DNA from: an uncultured bacterium
GTDB taxonomy: Bacteria; Cyanobacteriota; Vampirovibrionia; Gastranaerophilales; Gastranaerophilaceae
Reading direction: 5' to 3'
Length of the DNA: 50,941 bases
NCBI GenBank assembly: GCA_902795965.1
Contig: CADBNI010000008.1
Span: 1 to 50,941 of the forward strand
Each line of letters starts with the position of its first letter. The first letter of the stretch is position 1. This document shows, one piece after another, positions 15,341 to 22,415 of this stretch. The notes below the pieces were generated by a model, which was not told where the DNA came from, made no database searches, and saw only the letters and a list, made by a program, of their open reading frames with translations. A program made the position numbers and the translations under genes.

Positions 15341-16125
15341 CCGTAAATACTTTGCAAAAGGTTAAAGATGAGGGCGGAAAGTTTTCCGTATTGACGGCTT
15401 ACGACTATTCAACCGCAAAATATATTGATGAGGCGGGTGTTGATGTCGTTTTAATCGGTGACAGTTTGGCAATGGTGGCTTTGGGTTATGAAACTACGCA
15501 TTCCGTTGGTGTTGATGAAATGGCGATTTTTACAAAAGCCGTTGCTAAAGGTGTCAATCACGCTATGGTTGTGACTGATATGCCGTTTTTGAGCTATCAT
15601 ACGGATATTTCGACCGCGGTAAAAAATTGCGGTGAAATGATACGTTTGGGTGCAAATGCGGTTAAGATTGAAGGGTATAGCGATTATATTCTTGATGTTG
15701 TGAAAAGACTTGTTAGTACGGGGATTCCCGTAATGGCTCACTTGGGTTTTACACCACAATTCTTGAATACATTGGGCGGTTATAAAATTCAAGGCAAGAC
15801 AGAAGATTCCGCACGTGAAATTTTGCGTCAGGCAAAAGAATTGGAAAAGGCGGGTGCATTTTCGGTTGTTTTGGAAATGGTTCCCGAACAGTCAGCAAAA
15901 TTAATAACGGAAAATTTGAACATTCCGACAATTTCTTGCGGTGCGGGGAGATATTGTACAGCGCAGGTTTTGGTTAGTGATGATGTTTTCGGAAAATATT
16001 GTGAATTTACTCCGAAATTTGCAAGAAAATACGGAGATATGAAATCTCTGATTTTTGATTGCGCCAAAAAATTTGATGAAGATGTTAAATCAGGCGCGTT
16101 TCCCTCGGATAATGAAGTTTTTTAG
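15325..16125 (+). CDS. panB: 3-methyl-2-oxobutanoate hydroxymethyltransferase
   Basis: This enzyme transfers a hydroxymethyl group from 5,10-methylene-THF to 2-oxoisovalerate, the first step of pantothenate synthesis. The 266-residue protein has SVLTAYDYSTAKYIDEAG, VVLIGDSLAMVALGYETT, VVTDMPFLSY, AVKIEGYSDY, VMAHLGFTPQ and VLEMVPEQSAKLIT, which match PanB throughout. coaD and coaBC lie within 9 kb but are separated by pseudopilin cassettes. The TAG stop overlaps the convergent XRE stop. Confidence 0.96.
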   Translation: MPKKITVNTLQKVKDEGGKFSVLTAYDYSTAKYIDEAGVDVVLIGDSLAMVALGYETTHSVGVDEMAIFTKAVAKGVNHAMVVTDMPFLSYHTDISTAVKNCGEMIRLGANAVKIEGYSDYILDVVKRLVSTGIPVMAHLGFTPQFLNTLGGYKIQGKTEDSAREILRQAKELEKAGAFSVVLEMVPEQSAKLITENLNIPTISCGAGRYCTAQVLVSDDVFGKYCEFTPKFARKYGDMKSLIFDCAKKFDEDVKSGAFPSDNEVF

Positions 16126-16343
16126 GCTTTTTCTGTCAAAAGATAATCAAGTGATTTTTGATAAAATTTTGCGAATTTTTCGGCATTAACTAATGATACA
16201 TTGTGTTTTCCGCCTTCTACGTTTGAAATATAAACCGAGCTGAAATTAAGACTTTCCGCAACTTTCTCCTGTGACAGTCCTGCTTTCAAGCGTTCAATTT
16301 TAATGTTTAAACCGAAAGTTTTTAATAATTTTTCATTATCCAT
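16122..16343 (-). CDS. Small XRE-family HTH regulator beside pseudopilin 16432
   Basis: At 73 residues this is little more than a Cro-type HTH (about 5-62): FGLNIKIERLKAGLSQEKVA, then FSSVYISNVEGGKHN. A TAAATT -10 box lies 6 nt before the ATG and there is no binding site. The gene is convergent with panB (overlapping stops) and divergent from the pseudopilin, with 88 bp between. Confidence 0.88.
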   Translation of the reverse strand: MDNEKLLKTFGLNIKIERLKAGLSQEKVAESLNFSSVYISNVEGGKHNVSLVNAEKFAKFYQKSLDYLLTEKA

Positions 16344-16349
16344 AGTTTA

Positions 16350-16355
16350 AATTTA
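16350..16355 (-). promoter_or_regulatory. -10 box of XRE gene, leaderless geometry
   Basis: Minus-strand TAAATT, 6 nt, ATG (16343-16341). It lies just left of the divergent pseudopilin -35, so one bound regulator could block both promoters. Confidence 0.55.
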
Positions 16356-16360
16356 TATGC

Positions 16361-16389
16361 TTGACTTTATTAATACAATAAGTTATAAT
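16361..16389 (+). promoter_or_regulatory. Near-consensus promoter of pseudopilin 16432
   Basis: TTGACT (16361-16366), a 17-nt spacer and TATAAT (16384-16389); AAAAGGAG follows before the ATG. Confidence 0.85.
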
Positions 16390-16431
16390 TTAAATATATA
16401 AATTGTAGTTTATAAATAAAAGGAGCGGATT

Positions 16432-17367
16432 ATGAATGAAACTAAGCAAAAAGCGGCAAAGAAGCTGAGTTTAGAGGGCGGGAAGAACGAAAGGCAAGAA
16501 GGCAGGCATTTGGTAAGTCATTCTGAGCAAAGCGAAGAATCTCATTATATTAAATTAAATGAGATTACTACGCGTTCTGCGAACGCTCGTAATGACATGA
16601 ATAATATTTCGTGTGCAAGCACCGATAACAACTATACCTCCAAAAAGAAAGCTGCTTTCACCCTCGCCGAAGTCCTCATCACTCTCGGGATTATCGGAGT
16701 CGTTGCGGCAGTAACAATGCCAATATTGATTACGAATTATCAAAAGCATGTGACGGTTACTCAGCTTAAAAAAGCATACACGGATTTTGCTCAGGCAATG
16801 CAAAAAGCGGAGAGTGACCATGGAATAATGGAGACTTGGAATTTTGCCGATTTTGATACTGCGCAAGACAGAGCAACTTATTTTGGTGAAAATTATTTAT
16901 TCCCATATATAAAAACAATTAAAAAATGTATTCCGACATCAAACGAATGTTGGGCTGATAATGTAATGGCACTTGGTACAAGTACTGCAAACAGTTTGGT
17001 AAACTCAGATAATGCCCACGTTTCCTTTGTAACTGCAAGCGGGTATTCGGGGTATTACTGGTTACACGCAAGCGGAACAGGATTGGCTTATTGGGTTGAT
17101 TTAAACGGTAAAAAAGGTCCAAATCGAGTGGGCAAAGATATATTTTATTTTCAAGCGAATTGGGGAAATACCGGATATAAACAGGGATGTTATCCTGTAG
17201 GAGCACATGAAAAAACTTCATATACACGCGAGCAATTATTAAGCGGTTTGGGGTTGTCAAACAACAGATTAGCTTGTAAAAAATCAACTTCATATTACAA
17301 CGGATATGTATGTTCTGCACTTATTATGCTTGACGGTTGGAAAATTGAAAAAGATTATCCTTGGTAA
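16432..17367 (+). CDS. Pseudopilin-like protein with 75-residue repeat-derived leader
   Basis: The 311-residue product starts like the 9311 protein (TKQKAAKKLS, then RQEG). About 45 residues then come from repeats: SHSEQSEESHYI (family E), NEITTRSANARND (family D) and NYTS (end of family C). FTLAEVLITLGIIGVVAA follows, with Ala at -1. Direct comparison with the 9311 leader shows that the repeats were inserted just before KKAAFTL. The mature region is aromatic and Gly-rich (about 190-250) and ends CSALIMLDGWKIEKDYPW. AAAAGGAG sets the start. A strong promoter and a divergent XRE gene are present, as in the other copies. Confidence 0.85.
   Translation: MNETKQKAAKKLSLEGGKNERQEGRHLVSHSEQSEESHYIKLNEITTRSANARNDMNNISCASTDNNYTSKKKAAFTLAEVLITLGIIGVVAAVTMPILITNYQKHVTVTQLKKAYTDFAQAMQKAESDHGIMETWNFADFDTAQDRATYFGENYLFPYIKTIKKCIPTSNECWADNVMALGTSTANSLVNSDNAHVSFVTASGYSGYYWLHASGTGLAYWVDLNGKKGPNRVGKDIFYFQANWGNTGYKQGCYPVGAHEKTSYTREQLLSGLGLSNNRLACKKSTSYYNGYVCSALIMLDGWKIEKDYPW
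16515..16610. repeat. Families E and D repeat fragments inside pseudopilin
   Basis: CATTCTGAGCAAAGCGAAGA followed by ATCTCATTA matches family E (6611-6684, 45909-45981) in part. The next 45 nt, around GAGATTACTACGCG, match 12268-12315 almost exactly. Both are read in frame. Confidence 0.75.
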
Positions 17368-17378
17368 TTTTTTTGTAA

Positions 17379-17384
17379 TATAAT
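17379..17384 (+). promoter_or_regulatory. -10 box of coaD, leaderless geometry
   Basis: TATAAT, 6 nt (AGTTTT), ATG at 17391. No Shine-Dalgarno sequence. The upstream pseudopilin ends only 23 nt before the ATG. Confidence 0.65.
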
Positions 17385-17390
17385 AGTTTT

Positions 17391-17879
17391 ATGAAAATAG
17401 CAATTTATCCGGGGAGTTTTGACCCGATTACCAAAGGACATCTTGATATATTGGAAACCGCGTCAGGCATGTTTGACAAGGTTATTATTGCGGTTGCACA
17501 CAATTCTCAAAAACATGGGTTTTTGCCCGTTGATAAAAGAGTCGAATTGATTGAAAAAAGTGTTAAAAATTTTGAGAATGTTAAGGTTGATGCGTTTGAA
17601 GGGCTTACGATAAATTATGCTCACAAAAAAGGGGCTACGGTTTTGATAAGAGGGCTTCGTGCGGTTTCGGATTTTGAATACGAAATGCAGCTGTCACAGG
17701 CAAACAGTGCTTTAGCACCTGATGTAAAGACCGTATTTTTGACGACAAAACCTAAATACAATTTTATTTCATCAAGTACAATTAAAGAAATATTTCTTAA
17801 TAACGGTGATATTTCAAAATTTGTTCCCGAGCCTGTTTTTGAATATCTTAACAACTCTCAAAATTTATTTGACAATTAA
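17391..17879 (+). CDS. coaD: Phosphopantetheine adenylyltransferase
   Basis: This is the penultimate step of CoA synthesis: 4'-phosphopantetheine + ATP to dephospho-CoA. The 162-residue protein has the nucleotidyltransferase motif YPGSFDPITKGHLDIL (T/HxGH), VLIRGLRAVSDFEYEMQL and FISSSTIKEI. Its length is typical. With panB and coaBC it covers a large part of the pantothenate/CoA route in this region. Confidence 0.97.
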   Translation: MKIAIYPGSFDPITKGHLDILETASGMFDKVIIAVAHNSQKHGFLPVDKRVELIEKSVKNFENVKVDAFEGLTINYAHKKGATVLIRGLRAVSDFEYEMQLSQANSALAPDVKTVFLTTKPKYNFISSSTIKEIFLNNGDISKFVPEPVFEYLNNSQNLFDN

Positions 17880-17919
17880 TATTCGCTTATGTAGAATGTA
17901 ATCAGAAAGGGATATTGTT

Positions 17920-18522
17920 ATGCAGCAACAAAACGGAGTATATGATTTATTAAAGATGCTGGAGATTTCTTTGGAGGAAGGTTTCCCTATTATTCCGCGT
18001 AAATTTACCGTAGTAAAAACAAAAGAAATTGAAACATTAATAGATAGAATTTATGCGTCGTTGCCTGTTGAAGTTCAAGAGGCAAGGGCATTTTTAAGAC
18101 GCAGAGAAGAATTACAGATTGAGGCTCAACAAAAAGCCGAAAAAATTGTTCAAGATGCTCAGCGTGAGGCAGACAGAAAATTGTCCGAATCTAATTACAA
18201 AAAAGATTTGGAAAGAGAAGGGGCAAGAATTGTCGCTCAGGTTCAGCAGGAATGCGAAGAAATCAAGCGCAAAGCAATGGAGGAAGCCGAAAGCATAAGA
18301 GTTCAAGCGACCGAAGAAGCCATGAAAACAAAAGAGGGTGCAGAACTTTATGCCGAACAGGTTTTGACAAATCTTGAAAAGAACTTGACTCAGCAGCAGC
18401 AAATTGTTAAAAACGGTCAGGTTTATATGGAAAAACTCAGATCGGATTCTTTCGGAAGTTATGACATGCCGACTTCTTATTCGGCTGACAGGCAGAATAT
18501 GGCTGATTATTCAATCAGATAA
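17920..18522 (+). CDS. Coiled-coil protein downstream of coaD (DivIVA-like style)
   Basis: The 200-residue product has a short N-terminal domain (VYDLLKMLEISLEEGFPIIP, about 1-60) followed by a long Gln/Glu/Ala/Arg-rich coiled coil (about 60-170) resembling ATP synthase b or DivIVA-type helices. The family is uncertain; similar coiled-coil genes are found next to coaD in some Firmicutes. AAAGGG precedes the ATG. A terminator follows the gene. Confidence 0.75.
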   Translation: MQQQNGVYDLLKMLEISLEEGFPIIPRKFTVVKTKEIETLIDRIYASLPVEVQEARAFLRRREELQIEAQQKAEKIVQDAQREADRKLSESNYKKDLEREGARIVAQVQQECEEIKRKAMEEAESIRVQATEEAMKTKEGAELYAEQVLTNLEKNLTQQQQIVKNGQVYMEKLRSDSFGSYDMPTSYSADRQNMADYSIR

Positions 18523-18543
18523 GTATAAATATTTTATTAAAGA

Positions 18544-18575
18544 TTGGGGAACTTTTTTAAGTTTCTCAATTTTTA
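18544..18575 (+). terminator. Rho-independent terminator
   Basis: TTGGGGAACTT (18544-18554) pairs with AAGTTTCTCAA (18559-18569), including two G-U pairs, and a T run follows. Confidence 0.75.
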
Positions 18576-18576
18576 T

Positions 18577-18614
18577 ACGTACTTATCAAACCTATCTTAC
18601 TTATCAAACTTTTA
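18577..18614. repeat. Family B array (short)
   Basis: CGTACTTATC is followed by AAACCTATC and TTACTTATC units, directly after the terminator. Confidence 0.55.
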
Positions 18615-18637
18615 CATTAATTTATTTTAACATTTGT

Positions 18638-18666
18638 TTGCAATTTAATTTTGTTTGGTTTATTAT
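18638..18666 (+). promoter_or_regulatory. Promoter of the rpmG-tRNA-secE-nusG-rplKA operon
   Basis: TTGCAA (18638-18643), 17 nt, TATTAT (18661-18666). Confidence 0.7.
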
Positions 18667-18686
18667 AGAATGGTAAGCCGAAAATG

Positions 18687-18711
18687 TAGAATGTGATGAG
18701 TTCACATTCTA
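18687..18711 (+). promoter_or_regulatory. Leader hairpin before rpmG
   Basis: TAGAATGTGA and TCACATTCTA form a perfect 10-bp stem with a 5-nt loop, followed by TTTTA. It lies between the promoter and L33. It could be an attenuator or a stabilising 5' structure. Confidence 0.5.
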
Positions 18712-18744
18712 TTTTAAAAAGGTCAAAAATAAAGGAAAAATAAA

Positions 18745-18912
18745 ATGGGTATCAAAGGAAAAAATGACAGAATGGTAGTTTTAGCTTGTGAAGATTGCAA
18801 GGAAAGAAACTACACAACGACAAAAAACAAAAAAAATATTAAAGAAAGACTTGAGTTGAACAAATATTGTCCGACTTGCAAAAAACACACAGCGCATAAG
18901 GAAACGAAGTAA
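18745..18912 (+). CDS. rpmG: 50S ribosomal protein L33
   Basis: The 55-residue protein (starts [18 protein letters not shown]) is L33 of the zinc-binding type: two Cys-x-x-Cys pairs (CEDC near residue 15 and CPTC near residue 42) and a basic middle with [18 protein letters not shown]. The ATG follows AAAGGA. As in many bacteria it heads the secE-nusG-rplK cluster. Confidence 0.95.
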   Translation: MGIKGKNDRMVVLACEDCKERNYTTTKNKKNIKERLELNKYCPTCKKHTAHKETK

Positions 18913-18916
18913 GACG

Positions 18917-18985
18917 TATGGAGGTATAGATGTATAGAGGTATAGCGATAATTATCAGCCATACATACGAACTTCCATACATCCT
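18917..18985. repeat. Family C repeat between rpmG and tRNA-Trp
   Basis: TATGGAGGTATAGATG, TATAGAGGTATAG and, after a gap, CCATACATACG and TTCCATACATCC. The two halves are inverted versions of the TATACCTCC-type unit, so the transcript would form a hairpin just before the tRNA. Confidence 0.6.
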
Positions 18986-18998
18986 GCCCTCCGACTTG

Positions 18999-19071
18999 CG
19001 TCCTTAGTTCAGTTGGTAGAACGTCGGTCTCCAAAACCGGATGTCGAGGGTTCGAGTCCTTCAGGGCGCGA
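18999..19071 (+). tRNA. trnW: tRNA-Trp (CCA)
   Basis: The 73-nt sequence folds fully. The acceptor stem GCGTCCT pairs with AGGGCGC (one G-U). The D stem is GTTC/GAAC, the anticodon stem TCGGT/ACCGG with loop CTCCAAA (anticodon CCA), and the T stem GAGGG/CCTTC with loop TTCGAGT. The discriminator is G, and CCA is not encoded. It sits inside the ribosomal operon between rpmG and secE, a common place for tRNA-Trp. Confidence 0.97.
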
Positions 19072-19091
19072 TTTATAAAAAGGAAATAAAA

Positions 19092-19310
19092 ATGATAGAA
19101 TCAGATACTCCTTCTTGGATTGAAAACACAACAAATTCCGTAAAAACCTATTTTCGCGGTGTAAGAACCGAATGGGGCAAAATAAGCTGGCCCGAAAGAC
19201 GTCAGGTTGTTGCGGAAACAGTTTTTGTTATTGCTATTGTTTTTGTTTTTACCGTAGCGGTTTATTTAATGGATATAATTTTTAAAGGTATTCTCGGACT
19301 AATCAAATAG
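19092..19310 (+). CDS. secE: Preprotein translocase subunit SecE
   Basis: The 72-residue single-pass form of SecE, part of the SecYEG channel. It has the amphipathic segment and WGKISWPERRQVV motif before one membrane helix (about 43-66). GGAAA precedes the ATG at 19092; upstream in-frame codons lie in the tRNA and are not used. nusG follows. Confidence 0.96.
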   Translation: MIESDTPSWIENTTNSVKTYFRGVRTEWGKISWPERRQVVAETVFVIAIVFVFTVAVYLMDIIFKGILGLIK

Positions 19311-19327
19311 TCGGAAAAAGGTGGCTT

Positions 19328-19966
19328 ATGACTAAAAAAGAAAAATCTATGGCAGAAGAATTGAATGAAGATAAGGCTTTGGAAGCTCAACAGGCTCAGA
19401 TTGAAGCCGATGCTCAAGCAGAGAAAGCTAAAGCTAAAAAAAGTGAAAAACGCTGGTATATAGTTCATACGTATTCGGGTTACGAAAACAAAGTAAAAGT
19501 TAACCTTGAAAAACGTATTGAATATATGAACATGAGCGACAAAATCTTTAGAATTGAAGTTCCTCAAAAAACTGTTACCCAGTTGAAAAACGGTAAAAAA
19601 CAGGAACGCGAAGAAAAAGTATTCCCCGGCTATGTTCTTGTCGAAATGATTATGGACGAAGACGGCTGGTATGTTGTAAGACATACTTCGGGTGTTACGA
19701 AGTTTGTCGGTTCGGAAAAACGTCCGATACCTGCCCGCGAAAGTGAAATCAAAAAGATTATTAACCGCTCAACTTCAACAACTCAAAAAATTGAACTTGA
19801 TGTTAAAGCAGGCGACAAAGTCAGAATTACTTCAGGGCCTTTCGCAGACTTTATCGCGGATATTATCGAAGTTTATCCCGACAAATCAAAACTTCGTGCA
19901 AATGTTTCAATCTTCGGTCGTGAAACGCCCGTTGAGCTGGAATACAAACAGATACAAAAATTATAA
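19328..19966 (+). CDS. nusG: Transcription termination/antitermination factor NusG
   Basis: The 212-residue product has an NGN domain (about 35-145: [49 protein letters not shown]) and a C-terminal KOW domain (about 160-212: [34 protein letters not shown]). It binds RNA polymerase and links it to Rho or the ribosome. An N-terminal Glu/Ala/Lys-rich extension of about 35 residues precedes it. AAAGGTGG sets the start. Confidence 0.97.
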   Translation: MTKKEKSMAEELNEDKALEAQQAQIEADAQAEKAKAKKSEKRWYIVHTYSGYENKVKVNLEKRIEYMNMSDKIFRIEVPQKTVTQLKNGKKQEREEKVFPGYVLVEMIMDEDGWYVVRHTSGVTKFVGSEKRPIPARESEIKKIINRSTSTTQKIELDVKAGDKVRITSGPFADFIADIIEVYPDKSKLRANVSIFGRETPVELEYKQIQKL

Positions 19967-20006
19967 AGATTTTGTTAGTCGGAATATCCGACAGATGTAC
20001 AAACAA

Positions 20007-20036
20007 TGTGGAAGGGACGCCCCCGTTATTACCACA
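20007..20036 (+). promoter_or_regulatory. Probable L1-binding operator in the rplK leader
   Basis: TGTGG ... CCACA forms the outer stem. The inner part holds AGGGACGCCCCCGTTATTA, which resembles the GUGGGAGGG...CCCGUUA..ACCAC element found upstream of rplK in many bacteria, where L1 represses L11-L1 translation. The rplK binding site (AAAAGGAG) follows at once. Confidence 0.65.
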
Positions 20037-20049
20037 AAAGGAGAAAAAA

Positions 20050-20478
20050 ATGGCAAAGAAAGTAGTAGGAAAAATCAAGCTTCAAATTGAAGCAGGAAAA
20101 GCAAATCCGTCACCCCCGGTAGGTCCGGCTTTGGGTCAGCACGGTGTTAACATCATGGATTTCTGTAAGCAATTCAACGCTAAAACAGAATCTCAAGCAG
20201 GATACATTATTCCGGTTGTTATTGATGTTTACGAAGACAGAAGTTTTTCTTTTATCGTAAAATCGCCTCCGGCTCCTGTTCTTATCAAAAAGGCTTTAAA
20301 CTTGCCTAAAGGATCTTCGACTCCTAACAAGGATAAAGTCGGTGAAATTACTCAGGCTCAGCTTGAAGAAATCGCAAAAATCAAAATGAACGACTTGAAT
20401 GCAACATCTATGGAAGCTGCAGTGAACATGATTAAAGGTTCTTGCAGAGCTATGGGTGTTACTGTAAAAGCAGAATAA
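20050..20478 (+). CDS. rplK: 50S ribosomal protein L11
   Basis: A 142-residue protein starting [20 protein letters not shown]. It has the L11 features [45 protein letters not shown] and the C-terminal RNA-binding part ([20 protein letters not shown]). It organises the GTPase-associated centre of 23S rRNA. The start is the ATG after AAAAGGAG; an upstream in-frame ATG lies in the leader. Confidence 0.97.
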   Translation: MAKKVVGKIKLQIEAGKANPSPPVGPALGQHGVNIMDFCKQFNAKTESQAGYIIPVVIDVYEDRSFSFIVKSPPAPVLIKKALNLPKGSSTPNKDKVGEITQAQLEEIAKIKMNDLNATSMEAAVNMIKGSCRAMGVTVKAE

Positions 20479-20555
20479 CCGCTTTCCTCTCCCTTGTAGG
20501 GTCAGGGTAAAAAATGGAAGGACATTTGTCCGCAAATACCATGAAAGGAATAAAA

Positions 20556-21281
20556 ATGAGTAAATTAACTAAAAAACAACAAAAAATGCAGGAAATGTTG
20601 GCTGACTTTGCTCAACCCGCAACTGCAGTTGATTCTATTAAAAAATTGAAAGAAATTTCTAAAGAAGTTTCTAAGTTCAATGAAACGGTTGAATGCCACA
20701 TGAGATTAGGTATTGACGTTCGTCAAGCCGATCAGCAAATCAGATCTACCGTTGTATTGCCCGCAGGTTTGGGTAAAACGGTTAAAGTTTGTGTTATTGC
20801 AAAGGGTGCTAAAGCAACTGAAGCAAAAGATGCCGGCGCAGATTTTGCAGGAGCTGAAGAAATCATTGATAAGATTTCAGGCGGTTGGTTTGATTTTGAT
20901 ACCTTGATTGCAACACCTGATTGTATGGGTATGTTGGGTAAATTGGGTCGTGTTTTAGGACCTAAAGGCTTGATGCCGAACCCGAAAACAGGAACCGTTA
21001 CAATGGACGTAGCTAAAGCCGTTAAAGATGCTAAAGCAGGTAAAGTTGAATACAGAGCCGACAAACAGGGCATGATTCACTGCCCCGTTGGTAAAATCGA
21101 ATTTTCCGAAGAAGATTTGTTGAAAAACTACGCAACTCTTGCAGATGCAGTTTTGAGAGCAAAACCGTCTTCAGCAAAAGGTACTTTTGTAAAATCGGTT
21201 TACTTGTCAACAACAATGGGCCCCGGAATTAAACTTGATCCCAAAAACTTTGCCGCAGAAGTAAAAGAACTTATGGCTTAG
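20556..21281 (+). CDS. rplA: 50S ribosomal protein L1
   Basis: The 241-residue protein starts [15 protein letters not shown]. It contains [15 protein letters not shown]-type sequence (here [15 protein letters not shown]), [40 protein letters not shown] and the TMGPGIKLD terminus. L1 forms the ribosomal stalk near the E site and represses its own operon. The start is set by AAAGGA 6 nt upstream; in-frame ATG codons further up lie in a repeat-like gap. A terminator follows, so rplJ and rplL, which usually come next, are elsewhere. Confidence 0.97.
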   Translation: MSKLTKKQQKMQEMLADFAQPATAVDSIKKLKEISKEVSKFNETVECHMRLGIDVRQADQQIRSTVVLPAGLGKTVKVCVIAKGAKATEAKDAGADFAGAEEIIDKISGGWFDFDTLIATPDCMGMLGKLGRVLGPKGLMPNPKTGTVTMDVAKAVKDAKAGKVEYRADKQGMIHCPVGKIEFSEEDLLKNYATLADAVLRAKPSSAKGTFVKSVYLSTTMGPGIKLDPKNFAAEVKELMA

Positions 21282-21298
21282 TAAATATTCTTAATGAT

Positions 21299-21332
21299 AA
21301 AGAGGCATTCCGTAAGGGGTGCCTCTTTTTTG
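21299..21332 (+). terminator. Rho-independent terminator after rplA
   Basis: AAAGAGGCA (21299-21307) pairs with TGCCTCTTT (21320-21328) and is followed by a T run. Confidence 0.92.
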
Positions 21333-21348
21333 TTACGATAAATCGTTA

Positions 21349-21567
21349 TTAGAACTCTTTAAAAAATTCATTTAAATCAATATCAAGAGCGCGCGCCATT
21401 TTAAGGAATTGAAAAACTGTCGGGCACTGCTTTCCTCTTTCAATGTATCCGATATGCACGGAAGAACAATCCACCAATTCCGCTAATTGTTCCTGTGTCA
21501 TTTTGTGTCTGACTCGGGCAACTTTCAAATCAAGCCCGTATTTTTCCTGAAACTCTTGCTTATCCAT
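21349..21567 (-). CDS. Small XRE-family HTH regulator beside pseudopilin 21678
   Basis: A 72-residue protein, essentially one HTH domain: YGLDLKVARVRHKMTQEQLA, then CSSVHIGYIERGKQCP. It has a TATAAT box 6 nt before the ATG and no binding site. The divergent pseudopilin promoter starts only 5 bp to its right, so regulator and pilin promoters overlap. Confidence 0.88.
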   Translation of the reverse strand: MDKQEFQEKYGLDLKVARVRHKMTQEQLAELVDCSSVHIGYIERGKQCPTVFQFLKMARALDIDLNEFFKEF

Positions 21568-21573
21568 TTGCTT

Positions 21574-21579
21574 ATTATA
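21574..21579 (-). promoter_or_regulatory. -10 box of XRE gene, leaderless geometry
   Basis: Minus-strand TATAAT, 6 nt (TTGCTT on the plus strand), ATG complement at 21565-21567. Confidence 0.65.
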
Positions 21580-21583
21580 ACTC

Positions 21584-21612
21584 TTGACAATACTCCAACA
21601 ATATTGTATAAT
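21584..21612 (+). promoter_or_regulatory. Consensus sigma-70 promoter of pseudopilin 21678
   Basis: TTGACA (21584-21589), 17 nt, TATAAT (21607-21612). A long AT-rich near-palindrome (about 21612-21655) lies downstream, between promoter and gene. Confidence 0.87.
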
Positions 21613-21677
21613 TAGTATATATAATTATTATTAGTTTTTATAATAATAATTATATTATGTATAGAAATGGAGGTATT

Positions 21678-22415
21678 ATGATATTAAAGTTAATAAGAGG
21701 TTTTACTTTGGCCGAAGTTTTAATCACACTTGGTGTTATCGGAGTAGTTTCGGCAGTGACTTTGCCGACATTGATAAAAAACTACCAAAAGCATGAAACC
21801 GTAAACCGCCTTAAACAAACATACAGTATACTTTATCAGGCAGTTCGCATGTCAGAAACCGAAAATGGACTTTTGGAAACTTGGGAGATACCTGATATCG
21901 CTTGGAATTCTGAGGAACAATATTCAAAGGGTAAAATATTTGCGGAAAAATATTTGTTGCCGTATCTCAAAACAGCAGTTAGCGATTGTGGTATTGATGC
22001 GAGCAAGTGTATTCCCGATAAAATATATAATATGGATAAATCAGAAAATGATATGGGAACGTACAGCAAATACCGCTTTGTTTTGGTAAACGGTGTTGTG
22101 GTTCAAATGGTTTCTGAAAATAACGGAACTGTTGTATCATTTATTGTGGATTTGAATGGCAAATCCAATCCAAATACCATTGGGAAAGATATATTTATGA
22201 TTTATGCTGCAAAAAACGGTACAAGCGGCAGTTGGTACGGTAAAGTAAATAAATCGGGATTATATTTTGCAGGACAAGGATTTAGCAGGAATGAGCTGTC
22301 AGGTTTGAGCGGAACTTATGTTGCAAGAGGGTGCAAGCCGACAGGTAAGGGTCAATTTTGCGGAGCACTTATAATGCTTGACGGTTGGAAAATTGCACCT
22401 GATTACCCTTGGTAA
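21678..22415 (+). CDS. Pseudopilin-like protein with canonical short leader
   Basis: The ATG at 21678 is preceded by TGGAGGT; an in-frame ATG at 21657 lies upstream of that site. The 245-residue protein has an 8-residue leader (MILKLIRG) with Gly at -1, then FTLAEVLITLGVIGVVSA. No repeats lie in the leader, unlike 12259 and 16432. The C-terminal half is Gly/Lys-rich and ends CGALIMLDGWKIAPDYPW. The last 13 nt overlap the convergent Nif3-like gene. Confidence 0.87.
   Translation: MILKLIRGFTLAEVLITLGVIGVVSAVTLPTLIKNYQKHETVNRLKQTYSILYQAVRMSETENGLLETWEIPDIAWNSEEQYSKGKIFAEKYLLPYLKTAVSDCGIDASKCIPDKIYNMDKSENDMGTYSKYRFVLVNGVVVQMVSENNGTVVSFIVDLNGKSNPNTIGKDIFMIYAAKNGTSGSWYGKVNKSGLYFAGQGFSRNELSGLSGTYVARGCKPTGKGQFCGALIMLDGWKIAPDYPW

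Noticed and set aside
18404-18676. Reading frame across the end of the coiled-coil gene
   Set aside because: It runs through the terminator and repeat and has no binding site.
19692-20090. Reading frame overlapping nusG and the rplK leader
   Set aside because: It is the out-of-frame shadow of nusG; composition is Arg/Ser/Leu-rich without motifs.
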